Assembly: GCA_013396915.1 (NCBI GenBank)
Contig: VWZL01005037.1
Span: 1,409,140-1,473,139, forward strand
Direction of reading: 5' to 3'
Source of the DNA: Stercorarius parasiticus
Lineage: Eukaryota; Chordata; Aves; Charadriiformes; Stercorariidae
Length of the DNA stretch: 64,000 bases
Shown here: one piece after another, positions 14,498 to 27,923 of the stretch
Layout of the letters: every line of letters starts with the position of its first letter
Position numbering within the stretch: the first letter of the stretch is position 1
Notes under the pieces: model-generated
The model's input: only the letters and a program-made list of their open reading frames with translations
Database searches by the model: none
Told to the model about the DNA's origin: nothing
Translations under genes and position numbers: made by a program

Positions 14498-17400
14498 CTT
14501 CCCTCTACTGAGTAGAAAACAATTTCATAAGTTTTTCATTAGTTTCACAATGTACATTTCACAACATACAATAGTCACAAATTTGACCTTTCTCCAGCCA
14601 TTTTCTGCAAAACTTGTCTCATTCTCTGCAAGATACAACCATTTCTTCATCACTTTCCCTGAAGGCAGAATAAAAAAGACACAGATCATGTGTCATTTAC
14701 TTCCAGATATACAAAATGTTTCCCTAACTCCTAAACACAATGCCATGACACATCAAAGATCCAGAAGGACTAGTGATGCTGTTGTGGGCTATCAAAGTGC
14801 AAATGGAGTCCAAATCAGTGCAAGCTGTAGATATGCAACATACCAACCAACTGAGCAATTAGATATCAATGGAAAATGAAACCCAAATAAATTTTAATTA
14901 GGAAGGCACTCACTAGCAACTATTAACAAACCAAGAAGGTTCTTGTATGTTCCCAAAAAATCAACGGGCATGGATAGCTAATATCTGTACCAACCACTTT
15001 CTCACGATCTTGACTGAAAAATGAGCATAGCTGGCTTTCTGGAGGGACGGCCTTTATTTACACAAGTCAGTAGATGGAATCAGCCAACCAGCTCAGAATA
15101 TATCTTTTGACCAGGAGACCTGCCTATGCAGATTTCGTTAAGTGCTGCCAAGAGCCAGTTAAGAAAGTGTGCAGGAGTTTGCAGAATTATGAAAGTCTTC
15201 AAGGAACACAGTGTAAAGGAATCTAATATCAAGTGACTGCAAACAGAGTTTTTGCAGTAGTTTGCACATCCAATAACCATGAAGAACTTGCAAGTACAAA
15301 TATTTCAAAAGTTTGTGTTGAAGAGACACAGGAGACATAAATAAACATTGGAGAAAGTATTTGAATTTGTCTTCCACCATGCAGAGCATTACTGAATGTG
15401 TACCTACCTGGTGACTTTGATAACTGTCCATTTGTGTACCCCATTGTGGCAACAGATAATTAGTTTCTCACTGCATGAGCACTGCTTCCCAAAGTGAAAG
15501 TTTGCTTTAAGGACGTCGGTGATGGAAATGCAGGAGACTGATCACAAAACATACAGCAAAACCCTTCAACACAAGCATAAACTTAAAATTGCAAACCAAG
15601 TGACCACTTTAGGAAATGAATGGAACTTGGCTGGAGTGATATTTACAGCTGTGATGTAAAATTAGACCTCAGGCAGACTCTGCTTTGTATCAAGAATCAT
15701 TTGTCCCATTTGTTCACTGACAAAAATTGGAACAAAAGCATTGCATTAGGCTCACTCAATCTACTCGTAAATCTCATGATGCACGAAAAACTGAAACAAT
15801 CACATCTAGTCAAAATACTTGCCATTTGAGAGGTATATTGGGGTATCTCCAGTACTCGCTTGGATGTTCTCTCCAAGCAGAAACGTGGGTATACATCCTG
15901 CATACATACCATTAGTGAACAGTAGTAGAATCCTGCAAAAACCAGCCAATACACAAAGTTGGTCAGACTCATCAGAGATGCATGCAGAAAAGGAAGAGAT
16001 GAAGAAAATAAATGTCTATATGCTTTAAAATACCCATTTCTGGCTCATCATGCATCAGTTCAGATTGACTGTTACCCAGATGAAAGGTAAAGTTGCTTTA
16101 ACACCTATTGCCTTCCACATGTCTCTGTCTCAAATGCTTCCTTCTTTCCTGATCCCCAAATCTCCAGTTATTTCACCTTCAAGCTCCTCCATATAAATAA
16201 TTTTCGATTAATTCTCCATATAATTTTTTTTTTACTTCTATTCATCACTTCTCTTTTTTCCATTCTCCTCCTGTGTTTTGTCTTGCATTACAAAAAAATG
16301 TTACACTATGCCACTTGTAAGACAGTAAACACCTCATCCAAATGCAGCTTGAAAAGGAATAAAAAAATTTCAGTACATTTTAGAATTAACCTTTTGGACA
16401 AAACAATCTTTCCTGAGAACATTTTGCACTACGAGTCAGGTCTTTAGGTCTCAGTCAAAGACTTCTCTTCAAGTCAAATTTATCTCAAGATACGATCTTA
16501 CATCATACTCAGGTGCACTTTGCAACATTTTTTGTATAGACAGCAATACCGGCAGAGGAAGTGTAACGATTCGCAATTTCACTCATGCTGTGTTAGGTAA
16601 AGACACTGTCTTCTGGACAGCTGCTCACAGTCCTAGAGTAATTACAACAGTTCATCTTAGTGCCATTTGCTAGTTAGAAAATATGGAATCACATTTTTCC
16701 AGGTCATTTCCGGGATTTCGGATAGGGCCATTTAATTCTGGGTAGCTGCTAGAGATTTCAGCGTATCCCCTGCTCAGATGTAGTATTTCTAGCAGAGATG
16801 ATACAAACATTCCATTTTAAAAGATGACATTTCTGCATTTTGGATATTACTTGGTAATCTGAACCACATTAAAATAGAATATATGTCTTATACAGAATTC
16901 GGTTGACATGCTTGTCTCAAGAAGAATAAATACTCATACATCTTTTGGAATCTTTTCATGGACAATGAAGAAAATGGGTGTTACAAACTGCAGGATGAAA
17001 AATAAGAAAAAATGATGAAATAAAATAGCAGAAAGGTCAAATTTAAATGTATCTAAAAAGAAGTCAAAAGAAACTTTTAGCAGCCATTTATGGCTACTAA
17101 ACGTAAGCAATGAAAATGGCAAAGTATAGGATACATGAGTAGATACTAGAGAATAATTTTTCCCTGTAAATACTCACCTGTATGCAACTGGAATTACACT
17201 CGTTTCCTGACACAGAATCCTGAGCATCATCCTAAGTAGATACAGCAAATAGCTTCTACCTAAAGTTCAGTCAAAAGCATGCTATATATTATGAAGGCTT
17301 AAACATCTGGAAATATCTGCTGTCTCCCACATGCTCTATCACAAATTTCATTCCAGGAGCCTACAGAGCACTGGAGAAGTCACCTGAGAGCAGAACCATT

Positions 17401-18440
17401 TGCTGCAGGCAGCTACAGCATTTCCATGGACCTTAGTGGGCACCACATCTGCTTGCAAAGAAGCCGGCTGCTGCTGGCTACATTGCTCAGAAACATGGTG
17501 GCCAAGACTTTCTGGAGGTGGGAGAGAGGGTGAAGAAATAATGTTGGGAGCTTTATCTGTAAGTTGGAGCTAATGGTACACATTGAGACTCCCCATGAAG
17601 GATCTTGTGGAGACACATTGGCTGATGGTGGTAAAACAGTTGAACTGGAAGGTAGTAAAAAAGTACAGGACTTTATTGCCCATCTTCCAGAGAGTTTTAC
17701 CAAGCTTCTGCAGTGGTTAAAAATTCTTATTGTAGACCGAGGCAAAGAACCCCATTAGTGTTTGGAAAGAATATCTGTCTTTTAAATATGTTTTCATTTT
17801 GTTTGACAAATTTAATCCTCCTGCACTGTTTTGTTGTAGTGCACAAATGAAACTGGTGAAGCAGGAGGAGGCTCTTTTCATTAGGAAACATGGAAAAAAT
17901 TTCAGCTGGAAAAAAAAAAGTCATTCAGACAGCAGAGTCAGAACTTCTGTTCAAAGGACAAATAAAACCAAGAAACAGAAAAGGTTAAAATGGGGTTAAA
18001 ATCTAGACAGAAAAATCAGCATCTCTACCTTTAGGACATGTATTAAACATATATGTTATTCAAATGTTGTGTGTTGTGGGGTTTTTTTAATGGCTTATAC
18101 TGTTTAATTGTATGTGGGGAAATACATAATTGGTTTTTTTAGAGTGGAAACATTTGTAAACAAAATCCCAGACTCAGCAAAAACATCCATCTGGATCCCA
18201 TGCTGCACAAGCCTGAAGCTGGATGTTCATGGTTGTGTAGGTTTGCACAGAACAGAAGACGGTGCCAGAGTGCAATTGTGTCCCTGAATTGGCCTTCTCA
18301 AATCAGACATTTGCTTCTAATCACAGTTGCCAAGCTGTAATAAAAGGAGAAAAATAAGAAGTTTTAAACAATACAGTACGGCTGTGTAAAAAAATTTTTT
18401 TTTTACTTATAGAACCTTGTCCTCAAATCCTCCCAGGTAA

Positions 18441-18590
18441 GGAACCAGGACACCTGGAGTTTTTAGCTGCCTCTCAGAATAACCACTTGTGTAATTTTTC
18501 TACCACGCAAATAATTTTTTAATTTGTGCCCCTCTTCCCCAAGTTGTAACACTGTCACATAACGCTTGTGACAGATCTGATGGGTTTCGT
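18441..18590 (+). repeat. MIR-like SINE remnant
   Basis: In order, it shows an 'accaggacacctgg.gttt' segment (18444-18463), 'accacttgtgtaa' (18482-18494) where MIR-type SINEs have 'acttgctgtgtgacc', and 'tgtgcccctcttccccaa' (18525-18542) where they have 'tgtgcctcagttccccatctg'. The order and spacing match the MIR-like element at 284-430. It is heavily diverged, so boundaries are approximate. Confidence 0.45.
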
Positions 18591-19338
18591 TAGCTTTGTG
18601 TTCTCGTGTGCTGAAAAGTTTAGTGAGTTAGACTTGAATAACAGAGAAAAGGCACAAGAGCAACAAGTTCTATCCATACCCAACAAGAACTAGATGCAGC
18701 AGTAAATGGAGCTATTTCTATAATCCACTCAAACTACATGGCCATGAAGAAGTACAGAGCAATTAAAAGGAACTGATAACTTCAAACTGAGCTGCACTTT
18801 TTCTTTGCACATCTCTTGCAATGAAAAGAATGAGTGCAGCTGGGGACCTTGCCATTCTGTTATCCTCCAGGAAGAAAAAAAAAAAAAAAGCCCAAAATTA
18901 TGTAAAGGTAATTCAAATATCAGGTGCAGGACCGAGAAAGATAATGGTGATGTTTCTTCAGAAAGGCACCTGTAGCAGAGGAGAAGCCAGATTGCAGTTC
19001 ATTTGGTCTGCCTTGTGCTGCTCAGTTCCATGGCTTGTAGTGGTAGAAAAAAGACGTCATTCCACCAGGCACACGTCCCAGTACATACAACTTCTCACAA
19101 TATCCTCACTGCAGCCATCAGGGGAATAAGTAACAACTTACTTGAACATGGAACAATTGTAAATTAACATATAGTAGCCAAGCACAGCAGTAACACACTA
19201 ATAACTATCTGTTTCCCTGTCCCAGTTACTGAATTCCTGAGGGCGAGCAAAATAGCTTACAGCTGATGGAGGTCTGAAGGCTGCGTATGAATCATTCCCT
19301 GTCTCTTGAGCATCCTGAGTCATCTTCATTGTGAACAA

Positions 19339-19395
19339 AACAATGTTATTTATTTATTGCCCATCACTGTAGCATCTGGGTGCCACGCAGGGTTT
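19339..19395 (+). repeat. Possible ancient amniote repeat remnant
   Basis: 'ttatttatttattg...cactgtagcatctgggtgcc' resembles an old repeat shared by turtles, crocodilians and birds that reads 'ttatttatt..tgtagcacctaggagccc'. One short match only; family not named. Confidence 0.3.
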
Positions 19396-21877
19396 AAAAT
19401 CAATATGCTGGCAGGCAGAGCAGGACAGCACAGGCTCTAGACTATGTCAGATGGCTGTTAGATATCATTGTTGTTAGCACCAGTGTTTTTTACTTTGCTT
19501 TGTCTTTTCCTTCTGCTGCTGTCACTCTGGCAGTTGCAGTTGCTGAATTTGTCCTTGCTTTCCCATTGTTTGAGACCCTGGATGAAGTCAGTGACTCTGC
19601 AGAGCTGAGCTGAGCCTTGCAGATAAGCAGAAAGCAAGAGCTGGGGAAAATGGTGTGGGATTTGTTGGTAACATAGCTCCAAATGCTGGCATGTTATCAG
19701 ATACCATTTTTATATCACCAAAGCCAGTTTCTAGTTTCTTTTGTTTCTAGGCGTTCATTCACCTATGTTTTAATGGGAACTGAGTTTTCAGACAGTGATT
19801 TCCAATGCATTTACCTTTCACCAGATAATCACGTGAATTACTAAATGCATAATGGGATTATGTGAGTGGTTAGAGAGCTGCTTTTTCTCTAAACAAACCC
19901 TTCTGCGTTTCCTTTGGCAATGCTTCCCTCCTACGTAAACAAAGATAACCATGTAGAGAACATTTTACGTACTAAAAAAAGGCAACACACCATACCAAGA
20001 ATGGATTTCAGGACTTTTTCCACATTTGACATCTCATTAATTTTTATTTGTTGGATTTAAGCTTTGCAGCCTTCAGATTTCAAGTCAGTGACGATATAGT
20101 CTTCAAGGTAGAGATGTCTTTAAAAAACATGCTAAGCATCTGCAAAAAACAGGCAGCAAAGAACAATAGGACAGAAACCTTTACAACATTTCTAATAGTT
20201 CTTGCTTCTAGCAAGTCTGAAACTTAATAATCTCACCAACTTTCAGTAGCTCACATACTTGGGGTATCTGAATTTTGGAGTGCTCTGCATGAATATTTAT
20301 GATTTGTTTCCAGAACTGCTCAATCCTGCTGAGTTTAATGGAAATCCGTAAGTATTACATTCAAACATGTCAACAGATATCCCAGTTAATCACACATACA
20401 CACATTAAAAAACTCAATACACCCCAGACTGGAAGATGCTCAAAAAATTTGGACATAAAGTCATCCAGTCCTCAGAAGAGACACTGACAACCCACAAATA
20501 TGATGCCTTTGGAAATGCTGTATATGCAAGTAATGATTCCCACATAGAAAATCCAAGAAATCTTACTGACTCTTCTCTGTGATTTTGAAGCCTGGAAATC
20601 AAGCAACTATTTAAAACTGTTGAGCAAAACCAAAATTTCAACAACAAAAGAAAGAATCCTGTGAGATTCACAACGGGAATTTTTTGCATTTTTTTTCTTT
20701 TAATTTTTTTTTCTCCTTAATTCCTTGCTTTAAACAGCATGGCCCCCATTCTAAAATGATTTATTACAAAAACCTAAGAGCCAAAGGGTTCTCCTGGTTA
20801 TGTTGGTTAAGAGCTTTTAAAGGGCAGAAAAATCACAGTTGAAAGAGCCCTGAAATTCCTGTGGAGAAGTGGCAGCCATTTGGCAAGGGACTGCACTGGC
20901 AAATAGCTCCATTAAATCTCTTATTTCTGTTCCCCTGTGAATACATCATTGTATAACTTCTCTCACAGAGCGGAGTACAGAGCCCTAGTTGTAGGATTTA
21001 TTTTTTTTCAACAACGGCTTCTGTCTGTATTTAATTACGTTAGCACACACACAGTGTACTATCACCTGAAGCAACTGTCACCTTATCTGTTGGTCCTGAA
21101 GGCAATATAGGGGCAACTGGTTGGAAATAAATTTTTCTGTAACAAGCTATTAGGCAAGGACACGAGAAATAGAGATTTCTCAAGAATACAGTCACATTAT
21201 ATAGTCTCTCCCATCCTTTCATCCACACGTCTCACAAGAAGGTAAAATAGCGCATAGAGAGGACATCAAATGGATATAATTTTAGAAGAGCCTTCTGACT
21301 TATAACCAGGCATCAAAGCAAGGGATACCACTGTGCCCCTAATGCCAGATGGGTACCATCAGCAAGAAAAGCTTTGTCAGTATGGCAAAGTATTAAGCCG
21401 TTCAAACTTCCATCTAAGGTGAAATTCCCTGATGTCCTGCACTCCAAAGGTTGTCTAAGGAACTGGGGGAAATGGAACAAGTTAGAAAGCATGGTAACAG
21501 AATATATATGCAAAGAAATGATGATACATTTTCCTTAATGATTCCCACCAAGTCTATCAGCATTCCCTTTCTACACAAAAGCAAGATACCTGGTATCAGA
21601 GATTAAATAAATAACATATCTCCATCCACCAGCTTCCTCCTTCCTACCCAGGTAGTTGCAGCTTGGACCAACAGTGACCAACACGGTTCAAGGGCTTCTC
21701 CTCAGCTGGGGATCCAGTACACAGGGTGTTGCACGTGTCGGTGCTACCACATCATCCAGTTCCACAGTTCATTAAGGAGCTGTGCAGATGCAAAATCTCT
21801 AGGATATTCTCATTTCTGCTGCTGCCTCATCCATTATCTATTGGGCTGAAGTAGGTCTAAACCACTCCCCTGGTCAA

Positions 21878-21903
21878 AAATAAATAAATAAATAAATAAA
21901 TAA
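21878..21903 (+). repeat. (AAAT)6 microsatellite
   Basis: Six uninterrupted AAAT units plus two bases. Likely length-polymorphic between individuals. Confidence 0.97.
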
Positions 21904-24515
21904 GCATTCTTGGGGTCCCTCTTCAGAATCTGACCTCTTCAAAGTAACTGCTTCACCTCCTTCAGCCTCTGCAGGGCTCCAGGGGAACATTATCCTCAAA
22001 GTATGTTAGAGGATCCCACCAGAGGACTGTGCCTGGGCATGTATAGCTCACCATGGCTGTGTCTTGCTGCCAGCCATTCACACTGGTAACCCATACAACA
22101 CAGCTGCAGTAAGGTTTAAGGCTAGTCCTTGAAACCTACCATGAAGGTAGGATCCAAAAGGAGCCAGCCATCCTGGCCAAACTTCAGCTCCTCGCATGTG
22201 GCGAATGGATCAATAGAGACAGAGGAAAAGCTCAGGATTAACACCCAGTGTATCTGAGGAGCGGTAAGGAATTAATTCCTGGACAACCTCTCATCCAGAC
22301 CTCACTCTGCAGGGCCTGCCCTCTGTGCTCCTACAAAGTCAACCATCACCCGCAGCTCAAGCTAGAGGCAAGAATTTACACTGCCAATTTCTTCGCAGCG
22401 TTTCAGCTATGAATCAGTGCCTCCTAACTGAGACATATGCCCAATATATGCCTGATACTTTGGGCCAAACAACAACTGGCCAGGAAGGTTTCTGACCACA
22501 ACTCATGGTCCCAATTCACAATTCAATTTAAAGGCAATCTTGCAATAGAAGTTTAACCTATAGCTATGTTTTGCCCTTTTCAATAGGAGGAAGCCACTAA
22601 CAAAATTCAAAAGAAATCTGACAGATACATATTATTTGCTAGAGTGTCATTTTTCTTCTCTTTAATACATCCTGAATTTTTTCTTTACTATTTTTTACAT
22701 CATATTTTGAGTATACAAACACCACAGCGCACAGAAAAAGATTTACAAAAAAAAATTATCTATTAAGTTACTATATTTTCAGAGCTATATCACATTCTAT
22801 TATATTCCCAGTAGCAGACAAAAATTGAACCCAGAGATTCTGTGGAATCTTCAGCCACCTAAAAAAAGTAGTAGGTGACTTGAACCAACAATTCAAAATT
22901 TATTTTTCCATTCAGTTTCAAGTTCAGGTTAAGGAAACCTATTAGGGACATCACAAAGTAAATTTTATTCTTTCTGAGAAAAGAACTTCCTGTGCATGTT
23001 AAAATATGCCAAACCTCTAGTAACTCATATGTCCTGTTCCCGCAGTTTGGAGAAATTTTTCCTTACTGTCATTTAGGAACTTGTTTTCTTTCTGTTGTTT
23101 AATTGTATTCAGAGGAATCACATTGGGGCAATTTTAATTCCCTGGTTTCTGGAGTAATTTCTTACAGGGCATACCAAGGGAGAAGAATTAAAAAAAAAAA
23201 TTCTAAAAATGCAAAACACACCATTACCTGACAGAAGTTAATGCATAGTAAAGGGAAAGAATTGCTGCTGCGCGTGCATATAAGTGAACTCAACCAAAGG
23301 CACAGACAGGGAAGTTCATGTAATGAAACATTATTAAAAAAGACAGATGGTCCTCATGAGCTTAAAGGCAGTTGGCGGCTCATACTATCTGAGGTGAATC
23401 TTCAAATGAAGCTTTGTTGGGCAGTTTCTCAGTGAAAAATTTGCAAGGGCCAGAGATGGTAGGGCTTTTATGCCTATTTGCGAAGATAAACCAATGATTG
23501 GTCAGAAAAGTAATTTTCCAATCATGTGAAACATGCTGAAGTGTCCTAAGAAGAGACAAAGAGGCAAACCAATTGTATTATTTTGCAGAACAATATTTTA
23601 ATTCTTTGGGTTGATCTAAAATTTTCAGTTTCATTTGCATTTATTTATACTTGGTAACAAATTCTATTCCTCTCAACTGACAAAAACAAACCTAGAATTT
23701 CCATTTCAAAAATGTTAAAAAGGTGGCAAGCAGCTACTTTTCAAACTGTGAGTGCCACTGGATTTTTAATTGCATGTAAATAAATGCAAAAATGCCTCAT
23801 TATCTGCACCTCTGAATAGAGCGTGCGGTTTCTGGCATTGCATATGTATGGTAACTGCACATGGAAATGATCAAGGAGCTAAACAGCCCTACAGTAGGGT
23901 GCTCAATTACTCACTGAGAAAGTGTGATGTAAATTGGGCTGCCTGAACCAGATGTACCAAGAGCTTGGCTCAGACCACATCTCCTGTTCAGGCACTGTTT
24001 GTACTGAAACATAATTAGTTTGTTATATTGTTCATCTTCTAAACACTGTGTGTCCGTTACAGAGTTATGCCCTCTACACTCAATGTTCTCTTATCTGTTG
24101 TGCTCTTGTTCTTTATTACCAAGTCCTGAGCACTCTATTCCATCTGTCAACACAAAATATTATTTGTGTTATGTAAACCATAAAAGCAGGTTCAGTCCTT
24201 TCTGCATTCACTGTCTGTATTCACCTTGTGATCTGTGGATCCACTCAGAATTGAATTACTACTGAAGAGATTAGTGGTTTGTGCTACCTTTCAGGGTATC
24301 TGGATGGATAGCTCAGCATGTAATTTGCAAACATACATTGTGATAAATTACAGAAGATAAATACTTTTTTTTTTTTAAAAGGAATTTAAAGGAAGGGTAC
24401 TCAAATGAAAAAAAAAAAATTGAATATAAACAGGCTACTTATATTTTGACCATTAGTAGATAAATAAAAAAATATAAGCATATGGTGCTGAAAGTATTTT
24501 ATACGTAGAATTTTA

Positions 24516-24533
24516 GTATTTTATGTAAAATAC
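24516..24533. other. Perfect 8-bp inverted repeat
   Basis: GTATTTTA and TAAAATAC flank the two bases TG. A related AGTATTTTATA occurs just upstream (about 24493), so the arm may derive from local duplication in AT-rich DNA. Confidence 0.8.
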
Positions 24534-25207
24534 CGTGTTATTATAGGATGTTACTTTAAATTGCTTAGAAAGTTTAAATCTTTTTAAAAAAAAAAAACAC
24601 CGAGTCGTTTCAAAATTATTGGCCTTTGCTTTTATATGAAAAGACAACAAGTTTGACATAGTAACACATTAAAACTTGATGGCCGGCTTAGTAATGTGAA
24701 GGAAAGCATGCTAACAAGTTTGTAATTCTTTATCTTTAATACTACAGATCTGAAGGTGCCAGATCACCCGAAACAAAACCTCAGCAGACCAAATAGAGTA
24801 ACGGATATAGAAAAAAAAGTAATACAAGGTCACATTTCCACTTGATTTATTCAGACCATCTTTAAAGTCACTTGACTTTCAGTTAAGAACAGTAGGCAAT
24901 GTACGGTCACTTAATTGCACAGTAGATTGGTAGATTAGCATTGGCAGTATTTGATTGTGAAATCAAGTCATGAAATAGCACTAGTCCTTGTTATGTGTTC
25001 TTAAATAAGAATAGTGGAAAAACAGGTAGTTTAGCAACAACGCAAATTCTGCCAGACAGAACCCAGACAAAAATTTCCATAATGCATCATCGGCCTTTAT
25101 AATAGGAGGACTGTGCTATCTGGGAAGAGTAGCTAGCATTAGAAAGAAACAGTAAGTAAAGGTGTATATCCCTCTATAAGAGTGTTTTGCAGTATCTGTT
25201 CAGATAC

Positions 25208-25356
25208 CTGTAAATAAAAGCCAAATCGTCGAGGAAAGTTACTGGAAGGATATTTACGAAGTTTGCCTGGAGCTGGTTCCTCAGTAACTGAGGTGACAAT
25301 GGCAACTAAGAAAGCAATGAAAAAGGCAATGAATGTGTACAGAAAGAGCATTAAAA
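25208..25356 (-). other. Candidate exon with membrane-like segment (weak)
   Basis: On the minus strand a 149-base stretch lies between an acceptor-like pyrimidine/AT tract ending in TTTTAG (AG at 25357-25358) and a good donor, TTTACAG|GTATCT (GT at 25206-25207). It is open in one frame through the whole stretch. From the ATG at 25351-25349 it encodes about 22 mostly hydrophobic residues (MLFLYTFIAFF, then IAFLVAIV), then a polar part with TEEPAPGK and SSNFPRRFG. This would suit a signal anchor or transmembrane helix. I do not recognise the protein. A short open frame with chance splice-like sites is quite possible in AT-rich DNA. No neighbouring exon was identified. Confidence 0.18.
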
Positions 25357-25830
25357 CTAAAATGATTAATTAAAAACCTGAGGCTTCTGTATACATTTCC
25401 TAACTCAGTCAGAAAAAATTATAATAAAGGTCTGGCGGTTAAAGATTGCAAATAGCACTGTGATACTGTTGTCCATCCTCTGCTTCATTTTTCATTATTA
25501 TTTCAGTTTAAACTCACAAATCGTTACTATATGCAGTAATAATAAAAAGGTGTCTCTAAATTTTAAGATGAGTTTCCCTTTGACAGAAAAAGTCCACCGT
25601 CAACTCTAGCAAACCGCACTATGAAGGGCAGCTGCCCCACAGCACCCTCTCCAGCCAGTCAGCACATCCGGCTCTTACTCCAGCTTGGTGGTTATTGATT
25701 CAGCTGGGTTTTTATCTGATGAAAAGGCTTCTCCAGCACTCAGCAGGCATCCCCCCAAACACCCTTCTGTTAGAAGAAGGGGACTGAGCTTTGATTTTTG
25801 TGCTAATATTCTTCCACCACCCCGTCACAG

Positions 25831-26078
25831 CACCCAGGTTGCTGGAAGACCAGCGTGCACCAGTTCTCCCACTGGCGGAGGCTGCTACACCGCCCCACCA
25901 AGCCCTTCCTCAGGGCTGGTTCCCCAAATTCTGGCACTACCTTGGCACAAGTGAGCACAGCAAACCAGTCCTGACTGCTACTGTGGCCAGAGAATTAGAC
26001 ACGACTGACCTGAATACAGCTGATACGCCTGCAGAGAATAAATCTACAGCTGAAGATCCAGAGGATGATCTGGACTAA
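25831..26078 (+). other. Candidate terminal exon with acidic C-terminus (weak)
   Basis: A frame open from just after a stop at 25785-25787 runs to a TAA at 26076-26078. Within it lies an acceptor-like site: CTAAT as possible branch point at 25803-25807, a pyrimidine-rich tract, and CACAG ending at 25830. The encoded part is proline-rich at first, has an aromatic patch (GWFPKFWHYLG), and ends in an acidic tail (AEDPEDDLD). The block is clearly more GC-rich than its flanks. AATAAA occurs inside it at 26037-26042. I do not recognise the product, and a second overlapping frame (25685-25954) is also open. It could be a lineage-specific exon, an old pseudogene or chance. Confidence 0.2.
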
Positions 26079-27923
26079 CAGTATCCCGTGACTCCCAGCT
26101 CCATTAAGCCCAGTATGGTATATCTGACAGGATGCCTACAGCGTCCTACTGCACTGCCGGCCACTCTCAATCTGCGAGGACTTCTCCCTCAGGAGTACCA
26201 GCTCACAGCCAAACATTTCAATTTGGACAGATCTTAGAAAGGAATTAAATCCAGAGACTATGCAGGATGAACAATTAGAGATTTCTTGGCTATTCACGCT
26301 ATTCTGCATCCAGGAATTCTCTGCAGGAATAGATGATTTAAAACAGTGTTTTCACGAATAACACTGAACATGAGGAAAGCAAAACAAAGCCACAAGATAG
26401 ACAGAAATCCTTTGCTCGCTTAAAAATACGTGTCCCAGATCGATTGGTTAAAGCTTCTTTTTCTTAGCTTCTTGTGTATTTTTAAATGACAAGGCATCAG
26501 TCCTTTTGTGCTATAAGTGGGATTGTCAGCAGGAGAAACCAACCTCAGATTCATTCTTTTAATCAATTTTGAACAGAGTACTTTTCTGTAGCATGTTCTA
26601 ACAGCTTTGAGTACAGTGGAGTAAATGCCAGGATGCTTGCTGATGAAAATTAATTTCATTCTGTACTCTGTACTTATAACATCATTTCACTTGGAGAAAA
26701 TATTTTAAACGATGACGTCAGTTTCTACAGAATCTTTTTGAACATAGATTGAGTGACTGCATTTCAGTGGTCTGCTACAGGCTTTAGTTTTCCTTTCTTG
26801 ACTTGAGGAGATAAGATCTCTCCTGGCTTTCAGTGCTGGACTATGGGACCTGCAAGATTTCTCCAAGTGCTCAGACCATTTTTTCCAGAAAGCCGTACCT
26901 TTAACGCAAACAGGCTAAGCAAATTGTGGACATAACTTTCTTCACTTGCACCAACTCATGCAGCACCTGCTCCTAATCATGCCAGAGGAGAAAAGCAGCG
27001 CAGATGCAAAGAGCTGAGCAGTATAGTTGGGGCTGCACCAAACCATTATAGAATCAGCCTAGTGAAGAAGCTAAAAGTGGGCTTATACTTTATTTCAGAT
27101 CCAGCTGGGCCAGTATGAGAGATAACTACCCCAGCTGCCTGTTGGGGCACTATGTTCTGCAGTGGGGGAGAAGCTTGCCCCGAGGTGTTCCATGATTAGT
27201 GTCAAGCTAAAATCAGCAGTGGTTAGAGTTATCTTGGCATGTTTGCTTTAATAAGACAAGAGAGTAATTTCATTACCTGCTCAACTGACAGAGAAGTCGA
27301 ATCAAAAATGAAGAGTTAGGGCCCAGAGAGTTCTTTAATTGGCACAGCTGGACCAAGAAAAGAAGATTGTCTTATGCAGGAGTAGAGATGCCCTTGATCC
27401 CTTCAGCATTTGTTCCTGTTGAGTTAGACGGATCATAAATCTCATTTAACCTTAACATTTACAACTTTCCCATTGTTCAAACTGAAGTCTGAAATCCACT
27501 GCCTGAGGTGAAGTAGGAGGCTGCACATGTATCACACGGGGAACCAGGATTCAATAAGCAGATGAGGCTGCGTCAGCCCTGGAAGTTGTATTTGTTCTAC
27601 CTGTGACAAATAGAGGATTAGTGAGGTGGTAATGGACAACCCAACCATATATAAATGTATTTATAATATATGTAAAGCTATTAAAAATACTTATGTGTGC
27701 ACAGTTATTATTTTGATAACACATTTTTTGATCATAAAGATCCTTTTTTAAAAATGGCTTTTTGGTCAAATTTCAAATGCTGTTGTATGGTAAATAATTC
27801 ATCATTTCTTTTTATCAACCATATTAATTTACATTCATTTTTATAAATAGCTCTCTAATTTATTACCACTTAGCTGGTAATAAGAGAACAGTTTTCTGTA
27901 CTTCTGTCCCACAGAGTAAAATG

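Larger units (their letters stand above)
10001..27900. other. Non-coding stretch, mostly unique sequence
   Basis: No gene recognised. It holds a 17-bp perfect tandem duplication (11444-11477), a G-rich quadruplex motif (13103-13125), a MIR-like remnant (18441-18590), a possible ancient repeat (19339-19395), an (AAAT)6 microsatellite (21878-21903) and an 18-bp palindrome (24516-24533). A GC-richer block at about 21640-22500 has no long frame and matches no repeat I recognise. Two low-confidence exon candidates are listed separately at 25208-25356 (minus) and 25831-26078 (plus). Overlapping frames on both strands at 17413-17758 are unrecognised. Confidence 0.7.

Noticed and set aside
14445..14879. 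144-codon plus-strand frame
   Set aside because: No domain, no splice signals of note, low-complexity composition; part of it overlaps a possible old repeat end at 14481.
17413..17758. Overlapping frames on both strands (110 and 64 codons) in a slightly GC-richer patch
   Set aside because: Neither reads as a known protein and the two strands are open to a similar degree, as expected from composition.
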